From NCBI GenBank assembly GCA_030760725.1, contig JASWHV010000003.1:110454153-110518152 (forward strand): DNA of 64,000 bases, read 5' to 3'. The position numbers and the translations under genes are program-made. Below the pieces are notes generated by a model. The model was not told the DNA's origin. It worked only from the letters and a program-made list of their open reading frames with translations, and searched no databases. This DNA is from Neostapfia colusana (Eukaryota > Streptophyta > Magnoliopsida > Poales > Poaceae). The stretch's first letter is position 1. Every line of letters starts with the position of its first letter. Below, piece after piece: positions 23,101 to 36,130 of this stretch.

Positions 23101-24111
23101 GTGTGAGGCCCTGCTGAACAAGTATTGAACATACCGAAGGCATATCGGATATATGGGCCCCGATAAGCCGATGTAGCCTAAACCTCCGGGCGTCGAGGCA
23201 TAACGCACCGATTTATAGGTGTAGGCTGAGGGCAGCAAGGTGGAAATCTGCCAACGGGCATAGAGAGATGCTCCGTGTGGGGAATCTCCTGCTCGTTTTG
23301 GTGCGACCGGTTCGACGTTTGGGCTGTTGGGTGAAAAGTTGTCCCGTACGACATCGAGTGAGCGTGCTGTGCAGCTCCACGGGTGGGCGTACGTGGCGCA
23401 CTCTTTGGGTTTCCCTGCAGGTGTATATCGAGTCGATTCGCCGTCCCTCACGGTGACGAGTACCGCTTGTTCACTGAGTCGTGACGTAGGCTACTGTATG
23501 AAATGTGATGATTCAATATTGCTGTTATGATATAATTGTACTGCTACATGTGTGCCACCAAATATTGCTTACTAAATTTCAGATTCCCGAAGTGTTAACT
23601 TGTTGCTAAAAGATGAATTAAGGATGAACTTGTAGGCGTGTCCATTTGCTGCAATGTTACTATCCTATGTTCATTGTACACCTCATGTAGAGTTTCATGC
23701 CTTGGTCAGTTGGTTAAGTCTTGTTGAGCCCTCGTGCTCACGGTTGCTGCTTAAGTGTTTTTCAGGTGAGGAGCCACCCACGGACTCGGGTTACGAGTCC
23801 ACCGGCGAGGGTTACCCTCCGTCGGGGACCACGGCTGAGTGGGAGCCGTACACGCCGCGCTGAGCTGAGGAGTGCAGCTAGTGTGGGTTGCCCTAGGGCT
23901 GGGCAATCGACTTTTGCTAGATAGGCGGGCGTGAGTTGTATAAAAGAAACTTCCGCTGTGTAATAAAGACACTAGTTTGTAACTGAGTATTGTACTAGTT
24001 TGTACAGTTCCAGTTATTTTTCCCATGTAATATATTGTGTCCTTATGACGTGTGCTGTTGGGTGTCGCATCGTGCGGCACCACCCCCTGCGATCCTGGAT
24101 GGGCGGATCCA
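20115..24111 (+). repeat. 5' LTR of the gene-less element
   Basis: It begins TGTAAAAGCCCAAG and ends near GGATCCA just before the PBS. Compared with the 3' LTR it appears to lack about a dozen bases at its end, where the 3' LTR reads CGGTCCGCCACA. Both LTRs carry the same overlapping open frames near 20660-21140 and 21400-21860. Because the LTRs are copies of each other, this is not evidence that the frames are genes. Confidence 0.88.
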
Positions 24112-24114
24112 GCC

Positions 24115-24132
24115 TGGTATCAGAGCTGCAGG
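24115..24132 (+). promoter_or_regulatory. Primer-binding site of the gene-less element
   Basis: TGGTATCAGAGCTGCAGG matches the usual plant initiator tRNA-Met primer site. It lies three bases after the presumed LTR end. Confidence 0.9.
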
Positions 24133-25188
24133 TTGGGGATAGCACAATACTTGAGGACTGTATTACGGGAAAACTTAGGATTACAGTGTGGATTCGGTAG
24201 TTGCCCAAGTAAGGACTATATTAGCCTAGTTACTTAAAGTGGCAATACTAACTATGTGTTATAATTCTGAATTTTAATTATGTAACGACGCACCTACGTT
24301 TTGGTAAGTATGGTAAGGAACGCCACCGAAAGTGGTTCAATTTCGGTTAGCTCCCCCTGACGAGGAACGTGGTTCAGGGATTGATCTCACAGCTTGGTGT
24401 GAGACGTCAATATGAACCCCTTGGACTCTTCATGTTCCTGAGTTCATATGAAACGCTGATCCCTAGCGTGCATTAGGCAAGTAAGTGGAGACCCCATAGC
24501 GTGGTCAGTAACGCGAGAGTGTGTTCGTCTGGAAATAGCCCAGGAGGACATACCCAGCGCTTGCCATCGGCGTGCCCTGCAGGGCAGTAGGTGGTATCTA
24601 TTGGGCTGATAACATTCCCAACCGTGACGACCCGTTCATGACATACTCGGGTTCCTCGTTGTGTGGTGTTGAAACACGATCACGTACCATGAGACGTGAC
24701 CTGACTCAAGGACGGCCATATGACAATGATATGGGTGTTTGTATTTACTTTTAATTATGGTCCTGCCTGAAATAAAAAACCATTGTGTGTATCATTTTTG
24801 TGTGGTCTTCTGCAGGTACTAACCACGTATGTATCCGTGTAGAAAACGTGTGCGAGAGACCGTTTAGTGCCACACTTGAGACGTATATACCAGTATGATC
24901 CGGTTAGGATTTTCTTTTGTGAGGAACGTAGTACCGAGATATTGAAGGCATATGCATGAAAATAATGATAACAAGGAATTAAAATCATTAGGTTCAACAT
25001 TTAGGACCCTGGTTGGATAGACAAATTGAATAGTGATGGGTGTAGTTCCCAAAAAGACTGAAAACAGAGTGCTCTGTTTTGGGCAGCAAGTTGCTGATCT
25101 TCAACAGGGTATAACTCACAGGTTCCCTATTACATCACTATCTCTTCTTTTGTAATCTCGGGACGAGATTCTTTTAAGGGGGGTGGGA
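24133..25188 (+). other. Non-coding internal region and polypurine tract
   Basis: No gag, pol or other coding is present. About 24350-24930 matches the leader of the gypsy element (9150-9700, minus strand). The end, AATCTCGGGACGAGATTC followed by TTTTAAGGGGGGTGGGA, is the usual 3' end of Tekay-like gypsy internal regions. The element thus looks like leader joined directly to 3' end, with gag-pol removed. Confidence 0.85.
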
Positions 25189-28100
25189 TGTAAAAGCCCA
25201 AGAAAAGGGACTTGCAAAAACTTTTTCTTCACATCACAACACCACAGTTTTTATTGTGGATATCTTAGGAAATATTGTGAAGAGCAATTAACCTCCATCA
25301 AAAGAGTGATTAGAGGGGAAAGCCTTCATTTTCACAAAGTGGGATTTGTACCCATGAACATGATAGGTTGAGCTCACTCCTAGAACTTAAAAAGTCTTGG
25401 GAGGGTTCAAGCCAAGTTTCATGCAAATCCAACACTTTGTGAGGCACTTTTGGGAGGTATTTGAAAAAGAGGCCAATTTGAATGTAAATTCAAATTGCAG
25501 CAACTTTCATCACTCAAATTCAAAAGTTAGCTTCATATTCAAACTCAGCACATTTTTCTGAGTTAGCCCACCAATTTTCATCCCTATTGGAGTTCATCTT
25601 GTCGGGAGCTAAATTTGCAATAATTCAAAACTGAATTTGAATTTCAGTTTAAACATGAAGCAAATTTAACCCAACAATGTTTATGTTTGAGAACTCAAAT
25701 TCAAACCAATACTTGGGGCTAAGTCTCCCATTCAATGTTCAGTAGCTGGGATATTTACAAAAGAAAGGGGGAGAAAGAATCAGAGGGGAGAAGAGGGCCC
25801 ATTGGTCAGCCACCCCGGGGAGCAAACCGACTCGGGCACGCGGTCGAACACCCTACGGCCGACAGTGCATGGGGTCGACCCCGTCCCAACGCGGCCACAG
25901 CGCCACCTCCTGCTCGGGGGATGAGGGCGCCGGCTACAAAGCGTGCGGTTGCACTGCTGGGCTGCGTGAAACCCCCCGTATCCTCTCTGTTCCACCGCCC
26001 ACAAACCCGGCCACACACTCGGTGTTTCGCTACCCACTGATTGCCGGCGTCCGAGCAAACCAGGCGCCCTCGTGCCCGACGCTCAACACAGGAAACGACC
26101 GCCATAAGGTGCTGGTTCTGCTTGTCCTTACCGTTCGGCATTTCATGCACCGTCGGGGGAGAATTTCTTCCGCGAACGCTACGGTGTTCTTAAGGCCGAG
26201 CTCCACCAAATCCAAAAATTCACGGGTGTTGGCTTATCACCGGGCGTACCAAGCTAAACACACGATCTACACCCTGCCACGACAACCTAGGATCAAAAAC
26301 CAGCAAGAACCATGGGCTAGGGTTACGGTTCTTCGAAGTTTTCTGAGAACAGCTGATATCCGGCCTAGGTCACCGGTGAGGTCGTAGTTGCAGCTGTTTT
26401 CACGGGGATAGGTGCCCATGTCCGCGATCAGCAGGTGTCAGCGGAGCTCCCCGAGCAAACCGCATCGAAAAAGGTGCAGGGGATGCCGAGTTCGACGTCG
26501 CCGGTGAGCTACTGGCCGCTGTTACCGGCGGGAGCACTGTTCCGGCCGTTGTCACGCTCTGGTGAGGGCACCACCGTGTTCCCCAGGCCGAGATGGGCAC
26601 AGGCAATGAGAATTGGCAAGTTCCGAGGGCCAGAACCCCTCTCCGGCGAGAGCTCCGGCGAGCTCGGCGGCGGGATCGCGCGGGCGTCGGGAGGAGGAAG
26701 ACGACTGGGGGCCCCGCATGTCAGTGGCGATATTTGAAATCGTCAGATCCGCTGCGGCCAGGCATCCAGTGTGGGGACGCGGGAGGGGTCCTGTGGCCCC
26801 GTGTGGCATGATTCCAGCAGCCGACACGTGTAGGAGGGACCCGCAGTCAGAGTTTGAATGTTTCCCGAATTAATTTGAATTTCCAGATTTAGTTCAAACT
26901 TTAGAACCCCATAACTTTTGCTAGGAAGCTCCAAATTTAGTGATTCAAATTGGGTTGGATTCATCTTGCATAACTCTATCCAAATATTCCACCCAATTTG
27001 TATGAAACCTACTATTTAATTCTGTAAAATTCTTTAAATCTTTTCAGCAAAAGAATTTTAGAGGGAGTTTGGTTCATCCGAAAATCCCCAACTTTTGCCA
27101 GAATGCTCTTTATAATGTTAGAGAACCCCTGTAAAAGTTTCAGACCATTTGGAGTTGATTTGATCAGAGCAATTCAAATTTGAAGGTGCTGTGTTCATTT
27201 GAATACAGAACCATTTTCAGAGAATTTCCAAAACTTGGAAATTCAGTTCTGGACAAACCTTAGCTCCAAAAATACTAGGAAAATTCATGCAAACTCTATG
27301 AGCTATAATTGAAATTCTAGCTCACTAAGTTGGGCATGAACAGGCGTGCTACCTCAGAATTAATTCTTCTTTGCTTGATTGTTGAGAGAATTATTCTGGG
27401 CAAACCACTCAATGAAAAGTGCTAATTTTTCGTACAAGGGGTTTTCTTGTGACAAGGGACCCACACAAAAATTCTCAGCTCCATTGGAGCTGTGGATCAC
27501 CCCTGTCCTGTTTAACCACTTGAGAGATTATTATGGAAAAGGGGGAAAACCACTTAGCACTTAACCATGTGCTTAGGTCTAAGCCCAAACCACCAGCACC
27601 CAGTTCATCTTTAAATTCTTAAACAGAGTTCCAGTTGTTAGAGACTGGTTATCAGAACAAATAGCAGAAGTATTACCCTAAACTCATGTGCATATTCATT
27701 ATCATGTAGAATTTTATTAACGTGTAGTCGCTGAAGGCGAGGAGACTCCGGAAGTGCTGGACTTCCTTCTTCCGGACAAAGAACTAACTCCTGACTAGCA
27801 GCAACAAGGCAAGCCCTGGTTTGCATTAAGCTTTTTATAAAGTTTTTACTTTGCTTACATACGTAGAGTGAAGGGTGTATGTGCATTAGGTGTAGGATGG
27901 ATGAATACCCCACGTGCATGACCAGAATCTTTCCCTAAGAGTGAGGGTAATGTCTAACACCTCGAGTAGACAGGCTATGCTTAATGATTCATAGGACTTT
28001 GGTACAAGTCGGGTAGTTGGAATCTACTCGCGAGATAGGCTTGGGACACACGGTTTCGGTTGAGTGACGTGAGATCACTTTAGTAATGAAAATGAGACTA

Positions 28101-29190
28101 GGCAGGGGCTAGGGCGCAGCAAGGGGAAGTCTTGTGTGCACAGCCCTGTCCGTGCCGATTGAGGACCAATCCGTGTGCGGCCCTGCTGAACAAGTATTGA
28201 ACGTACCGAAGGCATATCGGATATATGGGCCCCGATAAGCCGATGTAGCCTAAACCTCCGGGCGTCGAGGCATAACGCACCGTTTTATAGGTGTAGGCTG
28301 AGGGCAGCAAGGTGGAAATCTGCCAACAGGCATAGAGAGATGCTCCATGTGGGGAACCTCCTGCTCGTTTCGGTGTGACCGGTTCGACGTTTGGGCTGTT
28401 GGGTGAAGAGTTGTCCCGTACGACATCGAGTGAGCGTGCTGTGCAGCTCCACGGGTGGGCGTACGTGGCGTGCTCTTTGGGTTTCCCTGCAGGTGTATAT
28501 CGAGTCGATTCGCCGTCCCTCGCGGTGACGAGTACCGCTTGTTCACTGAGTCGTGACGTAGGCTAATGTACGAAATGTGATGATTCAATATTGCTGTTAT
28601 GATATAATTGTACTACTACATGTGTGCCACCAAATATTGCTTACTAAATTTCAGATTCCCGAAGTGTTAACTTGTTGCTAAAAGATGAATTAAGGATGAA
28701 TAGGCTTGTCCATTTGCTGCAATGTTACTATCCTATGTTCATTGTACACCTCATGTAGAGTTTCATGCCTAGGTCAGTCGGTTAAGTCTTGTTGAGCCCT
28801 CATGCTCACGGTTGCTGCTTAAGTGTTTTTCAGGTGAGGAGCTCCCCACGGACTCGGGTTACGAGTCCACCGGCGAGGGTTACCCTCCGTCGGGGACCAC
28901 GGCTGAGTGGGAGCCATACACGCCGCGCTGAGCTTAGGAGTGCAGCTAGTGTGGGTTGCCCTAGGGCTGGGCAATCGAATTTTGCTTGATAGGCAGGTGT
29001 GAGTTGTATAAAAGAAACTTCCGTTGTGTAATAAAGACACTAGTTTGTAACTGAGTATTGTACTAGTTTGTACAGTTCCAGTTATTTTTCCCATGTAATA
29101 TATTGTGTCCTTATGACGTGTGCTGTCGGGTGCCGCATCGTGCGGCACCACCCCCTGCGATCCTGTATGGGCGGATCCCGGTCCGCCACA
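25189..29190 (+). repeat. 3' LTR of the gene-less element
   Basis: It is 4,002 bp, from TGTAAAAGCCC straight after the purine tract to GTCCGCCACA before the right target duplication. It is near-identical to the 5' LTR. A 214 bp piece of the same LTR family lies at 48458-48671. Confidence 0.9.
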
Positions 29191-30026
29191 GCTGTTCTTC
29201 ACAGAACAGAGCAGAGAGCGAGTGTACGAGCGAGTGAACGTGAGGAATACCGATCGTGCTGCTTGTGTGGGAGATAAGGGCGGCCAAAACGTCAACAAGC
29301 AGGAGCTGGCTCCGTTGAGCCGTCGGGAATGGGTTCGGCCGGCACGCTAGCGCTTGTTCGTGCGAAGAGAAACAGAGCCGAGGCGGTTCAGTCGATCAGT
29401 GTGGCTGACAGTGGGTCCCAGCCCCAATTCTTGTCCCACTAAATTGAATTTTTCCTACTGCTCTGAATAAGGGACCCCAATACCCTTGGCATTTTGATCA
29501 AATCACCCAATGCCCATTTGAATTTGAATAATTCAAAATGTAAAATGGTTTGGATGAATTTGCAGCACATGTGAAGTTGAAATTCAAATTTGATTTGAAT
29601 TTGCTCAAAATAGCTCATGTCAAGATCAACTCCAAATGGAATGAATATTGGTGTGTGAGCTATTAAAAATGTGCTGAGTGTGAATATGAATTCCTCTTTT
29701 GAGTTCATGTTATGAAAGGAGTTTGAATTTGAATTTAGGTTCAAACTAGCCTTTCAATGATTGTATCCAAAAGTACCTCAAAAGATTTTGGATCTGTGTG
29801 AAAATTTGCATGAGCATTCCTAACAAAGTTTAGGAGTTAATTATGTGCTCAGCCCCTATGTGATGCATGTGGGAAATACCACTTTTGTATTTTGTGAGTT
29901 CATCTTCTAATTATCTATTGATGGTGTTTACATGCTCTTCAAATGTGTTCATAAGTTTACCACGGATGAGGTGAGGAGTGTGGGGTGATGAACACTTTTA
30001 GCAAGTGAAAAACTTGGGCCCTTACA
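29191..30026 (-). repeat. Gypsy LTR copy 2, piece c
   Basis: It aligns with the U3 ends of copies 1 and 3 (13010-13638 and 19250-19868). Shared landmarks are ATGTGGGTCCC-type text, 'gctcatgtcaagatcaactc', 'aatgtgctgag' and the terminal CCCTTACA. It completes copy 2 beyond the gene-less element. Confidence 0.78.
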
Positions 30027-30482
30027 CGTTGGGACTTTTCTGGTCGCCTCAGGCGGACGGCCGGTGTGCAGTATGTGGGTAACTCTCTCATGACATCTCA
30101 TGTCGGTAGGTGCACCATGAGGTCAGGCTACTGTACGGGACGATTAGATCGATTCGACGTACATGAAACTTGAGAAAGGCTGCCACGTACGACGTCCTTG
30201 ATGGTTGTTATAGGCAACATCGAGTACAGGCGTATGTGTCGTGTAGTCCGAACATCTTTTGGCTTGAATCACCATCGCTCACGGATATTTGAGCATACTT
30301 GTTCTCACAGTGGTGACGTAGTAATGACTTGCACTGATATAAGAACTAATCATTATTATTTGAAGTTGATACTAGCATTGTGATGTTACCTTGTATGAAT
30401 AGATTAGTGCAAACTCGATTCATTTCCACCGTCAGCAAATTTACATTGGCGGAAAGCGTTTCTTGTTTGATTGTGGACTCCC
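30027..30482 (+). repeat. Gypsy LTR fragment in opposite orientation
   Basis: On the plus strand the 30185-30330 block (GATGGTTGTTATAGGCAACA, CGAGTACAGGCGT, a GTGACGTAG end) matches the minus-strand text of the gypsy LTR near 10460-10600. It is therefore a piece of the same LTR group, inverted relative to its neighbours. No coding is seen. Confidence 0.55.
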
Positions 30483-31310
30483 TGTGACACCCGGTTCTGA
30501 AAATGAACCAAGTGAATGCATATGTGTGCCCAGGATGTTCATCACACATACAAAGCTTTAACACAAACTGAATTCAAAATATAACCACGTACAAATAATG
30601 TTCAAGTACTTTATTACATTGACTCATTTTGTCACTCATGAATGCCTAACTTATTCTTGCAGCGGAAGACTCTAAACGACAGTGGAAAATGACTAAGACA
30701 GCAGGCTCCAACTTCAACTCCACAGGCATGTTGACGGTAGTGCACACGCCTAGTACTCCACCTGTTCCTCATAGTATTCTTCTCCTGTAGCTTATGTACG
30801 TGTGGGAATACAAGGGTGAGTACATGTCGTACTCAGCAAGTGCAAGAAAAGTGTGACATGTAGCTTACAACAAGGTAGGTTATAAAGAGGTTCGTTGCAG
30901 CAAGCAATTTTTATTTCACAAACATGGTAAAAATAGCAACTGTCTCTAGTGAGTTAAATCCCAACATAACCAAGTAATTCATTATCATTCCTTCATCATA
31001 ATTCACCATTTATCCAGCCTCAACCAGCCAATAATCTTTCTCAAGTTCATCTCATACTCATAAATATTCATAACCATCTCATTTTCATAGAACCGAAACC
31101 AAACTCATTGTCATGACCCAAAACAGTCCCAAAACCAATCCCAATGACCATACCTAAATAACCATCCCAAGTTTCACCTCTAATCATGGAAGTTCACCAG
31201 GTGCTTGTGACCGAAAGCATGGCTATCATGATAGTTTTACACTCTGCAGAGGTGGCACCACTTTACCCACAAGTTCGTGATTTCGTCACCCGTCGGTGAC
31301 TAGAGAAATT
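30483..31310 (-). repeat. Gypsy LTR fragment, 3' end
   Basis: It begins with TGTGACACCCGG which, read on the minus strand, is an LTR end (...CCGGGTGTCACA). Inside, a GTGAGTACATGTCGTACTCAGCAAG block is of the kind shared by many grass gypsy LTRs. No gene is seen. Confidence 0.5.
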
Positions 31311-33350
31311 GTAGAAGTCCCAAAAATGTATATGAAATAAACCTAAGCTTGAAGGCTATGTGTTTCAATTCATGAAAATGGGACTTGCAAAAACTTTTCT
31401 ACACGCAAAGTTGTACGTGGATGTTCATCAAAAAGAGGCTCACATGTTCATTTGAATGTGTTGAACCAATATGGACTTAAATACTCATTTGCATGAAAGT
31501 TAAAAAAATCAGATTTTCAAATTCAATGTACACCACAAATCGTGTCCAAACTTTTGAATACACATGCGGCCTCCTACTTTTGAATTTGAGGAAAAAGTTG
31601 GATGACAACCTTCTAATTTTAGGGTGGGCTAAAAAGGAATTAACTAGGAGTATTTCAAAATTCAAACCGAATCCAAATTTGCAATGCAAATTTAAATGGA
31701 ATTTGGAGAATTCAAATTCTAGCCCACTTGTAAACTTCAGAACTTTAGAACTTGACAGATTAACATGAGAAGATCTTTCGGGGAGAAGAAGGGGGTGGAC
31801 CCCACTGGACAGTGAGCCAATTTTACTTGCAACAGAATATTGGTCTCTGTTACAGTCGAACACCCGAGGAGCACTCACCCGAGCGACACCGAGCTGCCGC
31901 CGCGACACCTCCCCGTGGTCATTCCCTGCGCTGGTCACCAGCTTGGATGTCTCCTTCACTCTCGGCGTGATCTTTCCCTCACTGCACCGAGCAAACCGTG
32001 CTTTGCCTCTTCCTCGCGAGCTAACACCGAGAGCCGAGCGCTGCACATCGGTTCCAATTGGGAAACTGTGAAATCTCGCGTGCAACTCCCCTCCGAGCTG
32101 CTAAACAGCACCGTGCGACCGTTTCTCGATGCAAAAACAGCCGAGCTCCGGCTTTCCCCAGCCCTAAAACAGTTTACCCGCGGCGACCTAAAACAAACCG
32201 GCGATCGGGCGCACGTGGACAGCTCTCCGCAGAGGATTTCACGCCCGAACAAGCACGGCCACGGGAGCGCCCTACTTCGGTGCTGCTCTCCTCTGAAACT
32301 TGGATCAAACTGTGGACTACCGAGCACTAATTTTAGGATTTTGCTCTGGCGGGTGCAAACCGAGTAACCGGTACGGAAACTCAAAACTCTCCCTCCCTAA
32401 TTGTTGTTAGCTCATCAAATCTTGCACACGAGGTCTAGGCTAGCCGGCGATCAATTGCTCTTCACAAACCTAGCTTGAAACTGCACGTAGGCGGCGTATT
32501 TTGATGTTTTCCGAGCACGTCTATGGCGGTACCGATCGGGCGCACGGTGAGGAACCATTTGGATGCGTTTTCAAGCGCCAGTTCTTCTTTGCCGAGCTAA
32601 CCTAGCACCCACTGATGCTTGAGAGCAAGTTGGCCGAGCTTTTGGCAGGCTAGAACCCTTGGCCGACGGCGCCAAACTCTTTCCGTAGCCGCCGCACGTC
32701 GCCGATGGTATTCCGGCCACCGGCAGCTCGAGCAGACCTCACCAACATGTTCCCTGGCCTCCCAAACCCCGTAGCGACGAGCAACTTTGAGGGAATTCTG
32801 AAAAATATTTTTGTAAATTTTTCATTTTCTCAGGGGCTAAATGAACTCAGATTTCTCTGAAATTTTTCAGGTGACTCAAAAATATTAAAATTAAAAACCT
32901 GGCCAAATTTGGGAATTTTCCACAAATTGGATCTCCAGTTAAAATTCCCAACAATTTAAACTTGAGAGAATTAATTCTGGAAAAATATTGCGTTTCAAGG
33001 ACTGAAACTTGTTTTGCTGGAAAGTATTCGATGAGCGGAATCCAAAAAAAATTTGTTCACTAATCTTGGAAATACTAGCAAAAGTTATGTGTGTTTGAAG
33101 TTTGGGGAAGTTATGGAAAAAGGAAAAACCACAAAAAGTTTAAAACCCTGACCACGGGGTCCACTGGCGACGTGGCGCCACCAGAATCCACGACACACAG
33201 GGCCATAGTTTTAAACGCGCGTAGACACAGACTGATCCCGAGCCACAGAATATACGGTACCCTTCAAACAGAGGCTGACACGTGGGGTCTGCAGGTTCGT
33301 CTTCAACCTCCCGCTCCCCCGCCGCCCACCTCGCCGGAGTGGTCACCGTG
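31311..33350. repeat. Mosaic of eroded gypsy LTR pieces
   Basis: 31311-31800 starts TGTAGAAGTCCC and, with the ACTTGCAAAAACTTTT block, resembles the plus-strand start of the gene-less element's LTR. About 32800-33130 instead resembles the gypsy LTR copies near 11400-11700. Between them is GC-rich sequence with overlapping frames on both strands (31840-32380) that I judge non-coding. Boundaries are uncertain. Confidence 0.5.
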
Positions 33351-36130
33351 TTTATGAACATAGTTGCATCAAAATAACATTAAGTTTACACTCACGGGCA
33401 TAGACTAAGCAAAAGAAGTTCACATTCAGCCTATGAACGTGTCCTCATTAGCACACACACACTAACACGGCGGCGTGCACAGCTCCTACTCGACGGTGGT
33501 TCCCTCTTGGGGGTCCGTTTCCTCCTCGGTAGCCTCCTCCTCATAGCACCCTGCAAACGCTTCAAACACAAGTACTGAGCATGATGGCTCAGCAAGACTG
33601 ACCTGTCTCACCTACACATTAAACTCTACATGCTTGGTTTGCAGTGTATAATAGAAAACTTTGTTGCAAAAGACACGCCTAATTAGTTGAATCTTACTTT
33701 CAAGTTTTTTTCCTCAAGTTAGTGGAAAACCTCATGCTAAGACACATAAGAAAGCTGCAATCAAACAAGAAACACATTTTTCTTATGTGCTTTGCCTAAG
33801 GTTGAAGAAAATTTGATTAGCTCTAAACTAAAGCATTTCATTAACAAACAATGTAAAGCTTTCAACCAGCAATCTTTTAACATGACACTAGCCTGTTTTT
33901 TCTACGTCACGGTACATTGAACAAGTGGTACTCACTGACCGCGAGGGACAACGATTATAATCAATTTACACCTGCAGGGTTACCTGAATAACCCATCACA
34001 TACGCCCGTACTCGATGATGCCTACAGGAACCATTACGGACATTGTACGCAACCATCTTTCATCCGTTAGCCAAGTGTTGAACCGGTCATATCGTTCCGA
34101 GCAGGAGGTCTCTACTCGGAGCATCTGCAGTGTCCGCTAGCCGATTTACACCTTGCTGCTCTCAACCTACCTTCTGGATGACAAGCAATGCCTCAACAGA
34201 TCGCTACCCAAATTACATCGGTTTCCCAGTTCCCATATATCCGGTAGGTCTTCGGTACTGTTCTAGCTTGTTCAACAGGACCGCACACGGCTCGGTCCTC
34301 AATCGACACAAGCAGAGCTATGGCACCCAGGCCCCAAAGTCCTGCTGCCCTTACTGTCCGCTCAGTCTCATTTTCTTGCCATGTGATTCATTGTCTATCT
34401 CTAACTGAGTAGTGTGCCTCTAGCCTATTCTCGCGAGTAATTCCAACTACTTGACTTGTACCGAATCATACACTAATTTAGAATTGCAGTGGCTACTCGA
34501 GGTTTAAAACCTAAGCCCAAAACCCCTGGTTCTTTCGGCTATGCATTTGGGGTTTCAAACAAGACTCTAATGCACAATGTAGGAAATATATAAAGTAAGT
34601 GATGAAAACATAAGACTTTATGAAATGGCTAATGCAAACCGGAGTTTGCCTTGCTGCTGGTCGTAAGCTAATTGTTCTTCCGGAGTGATAAAGTCCAGAA
34701 CCTTCGGACCTTCTTTGATATTAGCGACTACACGAAAAGGAAAAATGATGTGTGTCAAATTTGAATGCATTTGTACTGAATTTAGACGGTGAAGACTATA
34801 AGTATACATATACAGTCCTTTTTCTTCCAAAATTTTTACTGAGATTTGGTAACAACCTAAAAAGGAACTTGTCCAAATTTCATTTGAAGCAAAGCTCATT
34901 TGAGCCCTGCACAAATAAATGTGTGTTTGGCCCCAATTATAGCCCTTATGGTTTTCTAAGGATTTTCATGGAGCAAGCCATGACTTTATGCAAACTATAT
35001 TTTCAGAGGGTTCTAATAGAATTGGTTTCATCTAGTTTGGAGCATTCTAGCAAAAGATATAAGCTAAATAAGTTCAGAGAAAATCTGAAAAATGTTTTTG
35101 GACATTTTTCTTTTTCTCTGGACCAGTTTCCTTAATCACACCATTAGGTGGATAAAATGAGCTCGGATGGATCTGAAATTTTTATGGGGGCTCAGGAATA
35201 TTACATGTAACATCCTGGCAAAATTTCAGAATTTCCACTTAAATGTTCTCCAGCTAAAATTATAAGCATTTTAAATTTTGGAGAATTAATTCTGGAGAAG
35301 TAAAGGTTTTCATGGAGTGAAACTTGATTACTGGAAAGTACTCATAGAGCTGAATCTAACAAAATTTGGTTCACTCGATTTTGATAATCCTAGCAAAAGT
35401 TATGGATTTCTAAAGTTGGAGCTGAACTCTGATTTATTTTCCAATAGGAAATCGATTCCCGCGCTGACTCAGCCGCTGACAGCGGGACCTGCCGCTTTGT
35501 TTAAATTAAACACGGCGCGCGCTCCTGACAGGGTCTGACAGCTGGGCCCACCATCTTCACCCTCCTCTCTCCACCCGGCAATCCTGCGGTGGCGCACTCC
35601 GGCGAAGCTTGCCTCTGGCCAATCCCCTGCGCCAAGATTCAAGAAACTCGCCGCTAGGGCCTATTCCAACGTGCGGAACACGCTGGTGGGGTCGGTGGTA
35701 GTCGACGGCGACCGGAAAGTAGCTCTCGGTGGAGCAACTTTGGCGACTTGGACCGAGCTCGGAAAAACCCCCAAACGGTTCGCTGTTTCCTGCAACAGCA
35801 CTGGTGGAGCTCGGGGACCAATGATCTGAGCCTAGATGACGGTGGAAACAGCCGCAACACTGACCTCACCGACGATCCAAGGTGCTTGTTCCAGCGACGA
35901 AGGATTTTCGAGCAAACCGAAGCTATACACGATGGTTTGGCTTGGGATTTGCTCGAGGATAATCGCAGCAGTCCTAGGAATCTTCCTCTAGACCCGGTCG
36001 ATCGCTAACTAAGTGTGTGCAACAAATTTGTAGTTTTTCTAGTGACTGTTCTGAGAACTCGCCAGCGGTAGACTTCAAATCCGGCCGGATTGGTCCATAC
36101 TAGGTTTCTAGATTTATAAGGTAACTAGTA
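33351..36130 (-). repeat. Gypsy LTR copy 4, truncated at both ends
   Basis: It starts abruptly at TGTTTATGAACATAG, matching position 16065 of copy 3, and follows copy 3 through 'gagctgaatctaac' (35350) into the GC-rich part. The first about 120 bp and the U3 end are missing. The right limit near 36130 is approximate; the next clear homology is gypsy pol from about 36440. Confidence 0.68.

Larger units (their letters stand above)
20115..29190 (+). mobile_element. Gene-less LTR element (LARD type), complete
   Basis: A 9,076 bp element with two LTRs of about 4.0 kb, a tRNA-Met PBS, a purine tract and only about 1.06 kb of internal sequence with no coding. The five bases before it (GCTGT, 20110-20114) recur after it (29191-29195). 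The two LTRs are very alike: in a 215 bp block (from 20647 and from 25722) I counted nine differences, seven of them transitions. It can only move with enzymes from another element. Its leader matches that of the gypsy element at 5753-13638, the likely helper type. Confidence 0.9.

Noticed and set aside
23026..23451. 141-residue minus-strand frame and its partner near 28250-28588
   Set aside because: LTR sequence again; the partner frame is disrupted differently.
31840..32384. 175-residue + frame and 142-residue - frame
   Set aside because: They overlap on opposite strands in GC-rich LTR-derived DNA, with no domain.
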